From the NCBI RefSeq assembly GCF_001715195.1, contig NZ_MDWE01000001.1:1-64000 (forward strand): a stretch of DNA of 64,000 bases. The letters run 5' to 3'. Shown here one piece after another: positions 1 to 7,139 of this stretch; within the stretch, counting starts at the first letter, position 1; each line of letters starts with the position of its first letter. This DNA is from Rhodohalobacter halophilus. Its GTDB lineage: Bacteria; Bacteroidota; Rhodothermia; Balneolales; Balneolaceae. A program made the position numbers and the translations under genes. The notes under the pieces were generated by a model, which was not told the DNA's origin, searched no databases, and saw only the letters and a list, made by a program, of their open reading frames with translations.

Positions 1-4
1 TTAT

Positions 5-2242
5 TCAAAACTCCCATCTCATCATTACGTTGAGATTTTGTCCCGGCATGGGGGCGTTCCGGTTTTCTACCCGGCTTAGGTGATCTCGGTATCTCTCATT
101 AAGTAAATTATCCAGGCGCAAGCTGAGCGTTAACCCTTGCCCAAAGCGATACCCTGTATCTGCTCCCAGCAGGATATATCCGTCCGTTGGCTCTTCATTT
201 GGAGCGGTTTTTTCCTGCTTGTTCACAACTCTGATACGCGGACCTGCATAAAACGAGCCATTATCGTACATCACCTCGGCACTGGTTCGAAATGGAGGAA
301 TAAAGGTGAGGTTTTCCCGGTTCCCGGAGCGTTCCCGGCCTCTCACATAGTCAAATCCCAGACCGGCAATCCAGTTGTTTGACAGCCGCACATCCGTGGT
401 AAATTCAAAACCGTACATCAACGCCTCTTTTGAGCGGTATTCAAACACCGGAAGCCCACTGGGTTGATGCGTATCTCCTGTCGGCGAAAAGTCTACAAAA
501 TGATCAATCCGGTTTGCAAACAGTGAAAGCTGCCCTGATATTCTGTTTGAGAGATACTCCACAAATGCATCCGTGCCCAGGCTGAACTCATTGTTCAGAG
601 AAGCGTTCCCGATATCAAACGAACCCGCCGCTGCATGAGGCGCAAACGAGTAGAGTTCTTCAATTGTTGGGGTTCGGTAGGCTCTCGCAAATTGCAACCC
701 GGCGGTCCAGCTTGATGATGGAGAATAATTCAGGCCCAATGCACCTGAGAAAATCAGATCTGAACGGTCTTCAAAATCATCAGCGTTGGTAAAAAGATCG
801 TTGGTCGTTACAAACGTCTCTTTAAACTCCAGACGGGTACCGGCTTTTAACGTCAAAGTTTGGGTAAGGCTCAGCTCTTCATAAAGGTATCCGGCAATAA
901 AATAGCCGTTGGCGTTGGGAGTGAGGGCTTCCTCTCCGCCCACTTCTATTTCAGAGTAGTTAAAACTGAGTCCAGCTGCTCCCTCCAGCTTTCCAACGGG
1001 ACGGTGCCTCAATACCAGCGAACTGCTCAATGATTGTTGTGCAAAGGAGATACCGATATCCTCTGTTGTCTCACTACCCATTCGCTCAATTTCAAACTCA
1101 TCGTGTTGATAATCGCTTAGGTGCAGACGAAACTCGGCATGGTCAAAAAACCGGTCCATCTTCAGGGTCGAAATGCTCTGAATATTTGTGCGATTCATTC
1201 GGATTTCAATCGATTCATTCGGATCCTCGATCGCCTCCGGCAATCCGTACGTATAATCCATGCCTGAAATGGACAGGCCGGTTTCAAAATCACCCGCTCG
1301 ATATCCGGCTCCACCGCCAAAGCTGATATTTTGTATAGCGGTATCCGGCAGCCTGCCATCCGGTGTTCTGAGGTCTCCTCCATCGCGGTAGATCAGGCGG
1401 CCTGTAACCGCAAAACGATCCGTACCATACTGAGACCTAAGAAGTCCGGCACCCATCTTATTCATCGTTGAGATGTGAGTAGCAATGGATGATGACGTTC
1501 CGCTTTCCCACTCTCTCGGCAAATCGTTGCTGAACATATTCACCACACCACCGATTGCGCTGGAACCGTAGAGTAAACTGGCCGGTCCACGTATTACTTC
1601 CACACGATCCATCGCCAGCGGATCAAGAGCCACGGCGTGATCGACCGCCGTCCCGGAGAGATCTCCCATCCGTTCACCGTTTTGCATAACCAAAACACGA
1701 TCCCCGTCAAATCCGCGTATGACCGGCCTCGCGGGAGCAGAGCCAAATGATCGTGTCGTTACTCCCGGGGTTCCGTCCAGAATCTCACCCAAACTTGGAG
1801 CCGCCTTCTGCTGAAGCTTTTCCGCATTAATTGATTGAGCTGGCTGATACTGGATGTTTCGGCCAATCGGTGAGCTGGTTACAATTACGTCATCAGACTG
1901 AATCGTCTCAATTTCCATCTCTATCAAAAGATGATTCTCCAAAGGAAAATCAACCTCAAGTGTTACGGTTTTAAAACCGACTGATGAAACAATCAGAGTA
2001 TAAACTCCTTCCTCAAGTTCCATGAATTCAAATTCACCATTTTCGTCTGTTGAAACTCCCAACCCTTGGTTCTCCAATACGACAGTTGCTCCCGGAATTG
2101 GCTCTAAAGCAGATCCTTCCACTATTTTCCCTTTTAATACAGAATCTGCCGGAGTCGCTATTGATCTTTCTATCACGGATAAAAAGATCAAGGTGACAAA
2201 AAATATCGTTGCTGAAACAGTAGAACTATTCTTGCCACTCAT
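5..2242 (-). CDS. TonB-dependent outer-membrane receptor
   Basis: A complete 745-residue receptor that should import a chelated metal or small ligand across the outer membrane using TonB energy. Residues 1-30 form a signal peptide. Residues about 32-110 are a carboxypeptidase-regulatory-like beta-sandwich (GKIVEG, STDENGEFEF). A plug domain follows at about 115-240 (VIRGFDGDRV, EVIRGPASLLYGSSAIGG) and then a 22-strand-type barrel ending in the aromatic Phe expected of outer-membrane proteins. The ATG start precedes a good signal peptide. It lies downstream of a MerC gene and a putative metalloregulator on the same strand, and an 18-bp-arm palindrome sits just before the start, so metal-controlled expression and a metal substrate (zinc-type ZnuD-like receptors have this plug style) are inferred. 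The substrate is not determinable from sequence alone. Confidence 0.92.
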   Translation of the reverse strand: MSGKNSSTVSATIFFVTLIFLSVIERSIATPADSVLKGKIVEGSALEPIPGATVVLENQGLGVSTDENGEFEFMELEEGVYTLIVSSVGFKTVTLEVDFPLENHLLIEMEIETIQSDDVIVTSSPIGRNIQYQPAQSINAEKLQQKAAPSLGEILDGTPGVTTRSFGSAPARPVIRGFDGDRVLVMQNGERMGDLSGTAVDHAVALDPLAMDRVEVIRGPASLLYGSSAIGGVVNMFSNDLPREWESGTSSSIATHISTMNKMGAGLLRSQYGTDRFAVTGRLIYRDGGDLRTPDGRLPDTAIQNISFGGGAGYRAGDFETGLSISGMDYTYGLPEAIEDPNESIEIRMNRTNIQSISTLKMDRFFDHAEFRLHLSDYQHDEFEIERMGSETTEDIGISFAQQSLSSSLVLRHRPVGKLEGAAGLSFNYSEIEVGGEEALTPNANGYFIAGYLYEELSLTQTLTLKAGTRLEFKETFVTTNDLFTNADDFEDRSDLIFSGALGLNYSPSSSWTAGLQFARAYRTPTIEELYSFAPHAAAGSFDIGNASLNNEFSLGTDAFVEYLSNRISGQLSLFANRIDHFVDFSPTGDTHQPSGLPVFEYRSKEALMYGFEFTTDVRLSNNWIAGLGFDYVRGRERSGNRENLTFIPPFRTSAEVMYDNGSFYAGPRIRVVNKQEKTAPNEEPTDGYILLGADTGYRFGQGLTLSLRLDNLLNERYRDHLSRVENRNAPMPGQNLNVMMRWEF

Positions 2243-2254
2243 AATTTTTAGATT

Positions 2255-2296
2255 AAATAATATTATTTTTAGTCTTGTCTAAAAATAATATTATTT
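2255..2296. promoter_or_regulatory. Perfect 18-bp-arm palindrome upstream of the TonB receptor
   Basis: The arm aaataatattatttttag (2255-2272) is matched exactly by its reverse complement at 2279-2296, with a 6-base spacer tcttgt. The centre reads TTTTTAG-N6-CTAAAAA, reminiscent of operators of DtxR/MntR-type metal repressors. It lies 13-54 bases upstream of the receptor start, where a repressor would block transcription. The regulator is an inference; a terminator is less likely because the arms are almost pure A/T. Confidence 0.6.
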
Positions 2297-2488
2297 ATAC
2301 GAAAGAACAACATGGAAAAGCGGGAACATCTCTATAGATATTAAAAAGGGTTGAGATGTCTACGTCTAAAACAACGGTGTAACAGACTAGTGATCCCTTG
2401 AAATTATGTGATCCAAGATATCGCTGCTCAACAGGGAGGCTGGCTTGTAAATTCTAAACTTCGATCAGACTATAACAATGAATACAGC

Positions 2489-2821
2489 TTACGATTGACT
2501 CTCCACACAGACCGAACACTCCACCCACTCCTCACTCGGAATTTCCCGAATGGCACGGGGACTGGTTCCTCTCTCAAAAACCGGTTTAAACAGAATCTCT
2601 CCCTCATGTTTTGAGGTACCGCAGGTGTGGCAATTTACATCATGATCAGCCTTTACAGGTGTGTACCCGCTGATTACCCATCCGTCGTGATTCTGGTGTG
2701 TGGCTAAACTTTCCAGTGCGGCACGTACTGTCTGAGACTTATTTCCGCCATAATATTTTTCGGCAAGTTTACTTAGCAGTTCAACGGTAGAATTATCAAG
2801 TGTGAAGTTGAGTCGTTTCAT
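2489..2821 (-). CDS. Ribbon-helix-helix protein with C-terminal zinc ribbon (putative metalloregulator)
   Basis: A 110-residue protein. Residues 1-42 fit a ribbon-helix-helix DNA-binding fold (MKRLNFTLDN strand, then two helices with NKSQTVRAALESL). The C-terminal half has two cysteine pairs, C64-x2-C67 and C102-x2-C105, plus H60 and H65, which would bind a metal. The gene starts 2 bases after the merC stop, so the two are co-transcribed, and the TonB receptor follows 246 bases downstream. RHH folds coupled to metal-binding tails are known in NikR, but this zinc-ribbon arrangement is different. I infer a metal-responsive autoregulator of the merC/receptor locus; the function is not proven by sequence. 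Confidence 0.7.
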   Translation of the reverse strand: MKRLNFTLDNSTVELLSKLAEKYYGGNKSQTVRAALESLATHQNHDGWVISGYTPVKADHDVNCHTCGTSKHEGEILFKPVFERGTSPRAIREIPSEEWVECSVCVESQS

Positions 2822-2823
2822 AA

Positions 2824-3261
2824 TCAGTCCTGATGAATGTGTTCTTCTGCTACCGGGTGATGTTTATGGGATGCTACTTTACACGTTCGGTGATGCTTGT
2901 AGTTTTTCCAATGGCCGGCAATCAGTATTGTACTCCCGATGATTGTTGAGGTCGTTTCAAACCAGTAGCCGATCCAGAAGTGCCCGGCCAGCCAGCCAAC
3001 CAGAATCAAAACAAACCCGACTCCAAGAAGCCTTACAATGTCACGGTCGTAGTGGCTTCTGCGTGCCGCATAAAATATTGTAGGGGCAATGAGCAAGATA
3101 AAAATAGGATGAGCCCAATCATGCAAAATCGGGGATAGTGAGGTTAGCGGTAGAACGGCAACAAGCACAGGTAAAAAAAGGCAATGAATTGCACAGATTA
3201 CAGAAACGCTAATGCCAAATCGGTCCCACAGAACCGAATTTGTGATACTTTTTTCAGACAA
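2824..3261 (-). CDS. MerC-domain inner-membrane protein
   Basis: A 145-residue membrane protein of the MerC family (metal uptake or binding in the inner membrane). It shows four hydrophobic segments at about 15-37, 45-65, 78-98 and 103-120. The first contains the metal-binding motif C23-AIH-C27. The C-terminal tail is rich in histidine (KHHRTC, SHKHHP, EEHIHQD), consistent with Zn2+ or similar ion binding. The reading frame has no upstream ATG, and the likely start is a TTG at 3259-3261, which implies weak translation. It is the first gene of a merC-RHH pair, with the TonB receptor downstream; together these suggest zinc or similar metal homeostasis rather than mercury resistance, because no merA, merP or merT is present. 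Confidence 0.85.
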   Translation of the reverse strand: MSEKSITNSVLWDRFGISVSVICAIHCLFLPVLVAVLPLTSLSPILHDWAHPIFILLIAPTIFYAARRSHYDRDIVRLLGVGFVLILVGWLAGHFWIGYWFETTSTIIGSTILIAGHWKNYKHHRTCKVASHKHHPVAEEHIHQD

Positions 3262-3287
3262 GGAGTGGAAATTTGGGTCTTGTTTTT

Positions 3288-3309
3288 AGTGTGTACTAAT
3301 ATACACACT
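3288..3309. promoter_or_regulatory. Palindromic operator candidate upstream of merC
   Basis: Perfect 8-base arms agtgtgta (3288-3295) and tacacact (3302-3309) with a 6-base spacer, 27-48 bases upstream of the merC start and in the 62-base gap after scpB. It is a plausible site for the downstream RHH regulator, which would make the operon self-regulated. This is an inference from position and symmetry only. Confidence 0.45.
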
Positions 3310-3323
3310 TTTATCACACTTTA

Positions 3324-4103
3324 TCAATTCCCACTTTTAGGGCTCCCTTCATCTGAATCATCGGGATTCTTTTCACCGGATAGTTCTTCAGATTCCTCAC
3401 CATTTTGTTCAGGATCTTCCCCTTCGTGTTCCCCAAATTTATCGAGAAACTCTTCCAGAATTTCATCGGCTTCATCGGTCTCGTCTATCTCCATTTGCCG
3501 TTCCATCAGCAGTCGACGATGCTCGGCCATGTCATCATCTTTCAGAATTTCATCTATTTCACGCGGTTTCGGCAGTTCTGTCACCGAGTTTATCCCAAAA
3601 TGCTTCAGAAAATAGTCGGTGGTTTTATAGAGCAGCGGTTTACCGGGAGAGTCTGCCCTGCCGGATACTTTTACAAGCATTTTTTCCAAAAGCTGACGCA
3701 GGATATACCCGGAGTCCACCCCGCGGATCTGGTCTACTTCGGGCTTGGTAATAGGCTGACGGTAAGCAACGATTGCCAGCGTTTCAATGGCCGATTGTGA
3801 GAGCTTACGATAGGCATTCTCATGCTGAAAAATACTGAGCCAGGGATGATAACGCGGCTGGGTGACGAATGTATACCCACCGCCTGTTTTTTCAATCCGA
3901 AAGCTCAAATCATTCTCTTCATACCGATTATTGAGTTGATCCACGATTCTCTGAATGACTGTTTCATCCGGCTCTATCTCCTCTTCACTTTCGTGAATGA
4001 TAGATGATAGCTTATCCCATGATATGGGATCAGGACTGGCAAAGATCAATGCCTCAACTACGGATGTGAGCCGGGTACCGTCAACAAATCGAAAATCTAA
4101 CAT
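3324..4103 (-). CDS. scpB: Segregation and condensation protein ScpB
   Basis: A 259-residue protein with the two winged-helix domains of ScpB. The conserved core is evident in KLSQSAIETLAIVAYRQP, ITKPEVDQIRGV and LLYKTTDYFLKHFG. ScpB pairs with ScpA and SMC to compact and segregate the chromosome. The last 60 residues are an acidic extension (EEFLDKFGEHEGEDPEQN and following) beyond the usual family length, which is common in this lineage and probably disordered. No scpA or smc lies in the window. It is preceded by the aspartoacylase-like gene with a 76-base gap and followed by merC, from which it is probably separate transcriptionally because of the palindrome between them. Confidence 0.93.
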   Translation of the reverse strand: MLDFRFVDGTRLTSVVEALIFASPDPISWDKLSSIIHESEEEIEPDETVIQRIVDQLNNRYEENDLSFRIEKTGGGYTFVTQPRYHPWLSIFQHENAYRKLSQSAIETLAIVAYRQPITKPEVDQIRGVDSGYILRQLLEKMLVKVSGRADSPGKPLLYKTTDYFLKHFGINSVTELPKPREIDEILKDDDMAEHRRLLMERQMEIDETDEADEILEEFLDKFGEHEGEDPEQNGEESEELSGEKNPDDSDEGSPKSGN

Positions 4104-4179
4104 TTCTCAGAAGTAAATTGATATGTGTGAATCGAGTGTGCAAAAGATAGTGCGAATCAGTTTAAGGCAAAAGTAAAGA

Positions 4180-5118
4180 TCAAACCTCTCTGACGATAAA
4201 AAAGCCATCATCTCCCTGGTCCTGGTAAAGCGGCATCAGCATGTAACCTTCGCAGGGTGAAAAGATTTGCCCCGACTCGTCATTCGCCAGCCACTCACCC
4301 TTTCTCACCCGCTGAAAGTTCTCGAACCCCGGACGCATGACAAACTGATCTTCCGGTTCAATAATGTGTTTGTACACAAGTTCAACCTTTTGTGGCAGAT
4401 GCATTGCCTCTTTCCGAATATGCTTGCGATACGCCCCAAAATCCTTGAGCAGGGCAGGCTGAATCAACCCAAATCGTTCACTCAGCAGAAGCAAAAACGC
4501 AACCATGTTCGTCAGCGTACGACTTTCGTGGTGCATCCCTCCCTCAAATGCCATGGCTGTGTGTCCCCGCTCGTGGAAATATCGAAGAGCCGTACCCTGC
4601 AGGGCATCATCAATCCCAAAAATCATTGGGGTTGATAACCCAACCAGTTTATCACTCCGTTCTCCACGCGGGGTAATGAGAAATAGCCCACCCGGGGCCG
4701 AAAATGAGTGCAGGTCCACAAAGATAACTTCACGTTCCGATTGCAGAATGTAGGGGTCGAGCTCTTTCAGTAGCTCTTTGATCTGTTGCCGTTCGCTGGT
4801 CAGCATCTTCCCTGTTGGGGTTCTTCGAATTTTATCAAGGATGCTTGGATACCAGATACGGTTCATATCCTCATCCAGATATCGCACCCGTTTTTGCAGT
4901 GCCGGCATATTGGCTGCAATCCCCAAAAATTCACCGGCGGTTAATCCGCCCGACTGCTCCAGCAACTCATTCACTTTTCGAACGGCGGCCACACCGTAAT
5001 TTTCATTTCCATGCATGCCGGCCAGTGCCACAATCACAGCACCGTCCCGATCCTTTTTGAAATGGGAAAGCAGCCGGTAATTCCGGTCTACTTTTTCTTT
5101 TTCAGCTGCCTGACTCAT
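4180..5118 (-). CDS. Succinylglutamate desuccinylase/aspartoacylase family zinc hydrolase
   Basis: A 312-residue M14-like zinc amidohydrolase of the AstE/AspA family. The metal ligands are visible as H36 and E39 (GMHGNEN) and H137 (VDLHSFSAPGG), and E192 in FEGGMHHES fits the catalytic glutamate. These enzymes remove acyl groups from N-acylated amino acids. Its ATG overlaps the stop of the preceding ligase/CBS gene by four bases (ATGA), so translation is coupled. The coupling suggests both act on one amino-acid-derived small molecule: the ligase makes an amide or peptide bond and this enzyme may cleave or recycle it. No arginine-catabolism (ast) genes are nearby, so a true succinylglutamate role is unlikely. 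Confidence 0.85.
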   Translation of the reverse strand: MSQAAEKEKVDRNYRLLSHFKKDRDGAVIVALAGMHGNENYGVAAVRKVNELLEQSGGLTAGEFLGIAANMPALQKRVRYLDEDMNRIWYPSILDKIRRTPTGKMLTSERQQIKELLKELDPYILQSEREVIFVDLHSFSAPGGLFLITPRGERSDKLVGLSTPMIFGIDDALQGTALRYFHERGHTAMAFEGGMHHESRTLTNMVAFLLLLSERFGLIQPALLKDFGAYRKHIRKEAMHLPQKVELVYKHIIEPEDQFVMRPGFENFQRVRKGEWLANDESGQIFSPCEGYMLMPLYQDQGDDGFFIVREV

Positions 5119-7043
5119 TCCTGCTCGTTTTTCCGTTTATCCAATACCCTGAGCAATCTTTTGGTGATTGTCATGTAATTCTGTTCCGTAATTACTCCTA
5201 CTAAACGGTTATTCTTCACTACCGGGAGGCAGCCAATCTGCTGTTCATCCATAATTTCGATCGCTTCCAGAATGGATGCCTCCGGGTGAATCGTAATCGG
5301 GTTTTTGATCATAATATCGTCTACCGAGGTACTTTCATCCGATTTCCCGTGGATCACATTGTTGTATTCGCGAAAAACCTTCCGCATGGTAATCAGCCCA
5401 ACCAGATGCTTGCTGTCGTCCTCAACCGGTACGTAACGAATTCGACGCCAGTCGATCAGGTTTGCCACAAGTTCCAGAATGTCATCTTTTTGAACAGTGA
5501 AAAGATCGGTCGTCATAAACTCCTCAACCAGCAGTGTATGAGGCTGCCAGTTCTCCATATCGTCCACTTTGGCAAGTCCCCATTTGTGAACCGGTTCACC
5601 CTTTTTCTGATTTTTCACCATGGCGTTGGTCACCGCTGTTAACGCCTGTTCACGAGATACCTTTTTCGAAAGCTCATTATACGACTTGACCATCCAGAAA
5701 CTTCCGGTCTGCCCCGAATCTGCCCGATCTTCAATTATATCGAGATAGCTGGAAATATCGCCGCTGTCTACGCCGGCCTTCTCCAGACCTTCACGGGCGA
5801 TAGGAAGCAACTCTTCATTGATCAGCTCCACGGCAGAATAGCGCTTATCGTTCATCCACCGGAATTTCGTATCCAGCCCCATCTTGGAGGCTGCAAAAAA
5901 GTTCATTCGAACATCATCAAAATCGAGTTTTGTGTGAATATTGGGATAGTGATCCCCCATTCCGTTCAGCAATCCGAGCCAGAATGCGGCATTGGCAATT
6001 TCGTCGGATACGGTTGGCCCGGAAGGAAATACCCGATTTTCAATTCGAAGGTGAGGTTTTCCGTCACTAATACCGTAACACGGACGATTCCACCGGTATA
6101 CGGTGCCATTATGAATTTGCAGAGCCCGAAGCTCCGGGATCTCACCCTTTTCCAGCATCTCCTCTACATTTTCATTTACATCGGAGCTCAAAATTACACG
6201 ATACCGCGCAATATCTTCGCGATAGATCTCCAGAATACTCTCCTTCACCCAGTCATTCCCAAAGGTTACCCTTGGGCTGGAATCGCGTAGATGATCTCCA
6301 ACCTGGCGTGTATCCACAGACTGATGAAATAGGGCAATCCGGGTTTCACTCCATAAACGCTTTCCAAACAGTAGCGGAGAGTTGACCGCCGCCGCCAAAA
6401 CCGGTCCGGCAATAGCCTGTGCCAGATTATACTTTTCTACAAACTCGTCGGGACTCACCTGAAGATGAACCTGAAAACCGGTATTTGAGGCCTCCAGAAG
6501 TGGCGTATCAAAACGCATCAGAAGTTCATCAGCTCCCTGAATTCTGAGGTCATACTCCTCACCTCGAAGTTTGTTGATCGCATCACAGAGTGCACGGTAG
6601 CGCGGCAAAGGAGTCAGGTTTTTGATATCAAGATCAGACTTACGAATGGTCGGCAAAACTCCGGCCAGGGCTATATCCCCTTTCATCTGCTGAATGGCAT
6701 TTCGAATCTTCTCAAGCTTTTCAAGAATTTCATCTTCGAGCTTGCTTAGACATTTCCCCTCAAACCGCTGCGGGGTCAGATTGGCTTCCAGGTTGAATCG
6801 GGCAAGCTCTGTAGTGAAACCATTCCCGTCCAGCTTATCCATCAGCTCCATGGCAATGGGCGACGGTTTTGCATGTTCATCAATCAGGCATACTTCCTGC
6901 TCTGCTCCTATCCGAATATTGTCGATTTCGAACCAACCTTCGTTCAGCATTTTTTCCATTGCACGAACGTCGCGCAGCAGATATTTAAGAAATTGCTGCG
7001 ACTGCTCTTTCGATTCCGGTAGTTGTACTCGTTCGTCGCCCAT
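5115..7043 (-). CDS. Glutamate-cysteine-ligase-like (GCS2) enzyme fused to a CBS-domain pair
   Basis: A 642-residue fusion protein. Residues about 20-480 match the GCS2 carboxylate-amine ligase fold (IGAEQEVCLID, ETRIALFHQSVDTRQ, RIENRVFPSGPTVSDE), which forms amide bonds between an amino-acid carboxylate and an amine using ATP. Residues about 515-635 are two CBS repeats (VEEFMTTDLFTV, VDDIMIKNPITIHPEASI), which usually sense adenine nucleotides or ionic strength. I take the ATG at 7041-7043; an in-frame TTG six bases upstream is the alternative. It is translationally coupled to the aspartoacylase-like gene. The fusion implies an amide-forming ligase controlled by energy charge or ionic conditions. 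The substrate is unknown; simple glutathione synthesis is not supported because no gshB is present. Confidence 0.85.
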   Translation of the reverse strand: MGDERVQLPESKEQSQQFLKYLLRDVRAMEKMLNEGWFEIDNIRIGAEQEVCLIDEHAKPSPIAMELMDKLDGNGFTTELARFNLEANLTPQRFEGKCLSKLEDEILEKLEKIRNAIQQMKGDIALAGVLPTIRKSDLDIKNLTPLPRYRALCDAINKLRGEEYDLRIQGADELLMRFDTPLLEASNTGFQVHLQVSPDEFVEKYNLAQAIAGPVLAAAVNSPLLFGKRLWSETRIALFHQSVDTRQVGDHLRDSSPRVTFGNDWVKESILEIYREDIARYRVILSSDVNENVEEMLEKGEIPELRALQIHNGTVYRWNRPCYGISDGKPHLRIENRVFPSGPTVSDEIANAAFWLGLLNGMGDHYPNIHTKLDFDDVRMNFFAASKMGLDTKFRWMNDKRYSAVELINEELLPIAREGLEKAGVDSGDISSYLDIIEDRADSGQTGSFWMVKSYNELSKKVSREQALTAVTNAMVKNQKKGEPVHKWGLAKVDDMENWQPHTLLVEEFMTTDLFTVQKDDILELVANLIDWRRIRYVPVEDDSKHLVGLITMRKVFREYNNVIHGKSDESTSVDDIMIKNPITIHPEASILEAIEIMDEQQIGCLPVVKNNRLVGVITEQNYMTITKRLLRVLDKRKNEQE

Positions 7044-7139
7044 AGACAATTATTTTAAGGTTGTTTCAATAATTGAATAAATGCGGCGTAAAGCAAGTCT
7101 ATTTTTTTGAAGGGGTGTTAATTATTACTTTGTCCTCTA

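Noticed and set aside
2824-3261. Mercury-resistance operon assignment for merC
   Set aside because: No merA, merP, merT or MerR-type regulator is present; the histidine-rich tail and RHH gene fit general metal homeostasis better.
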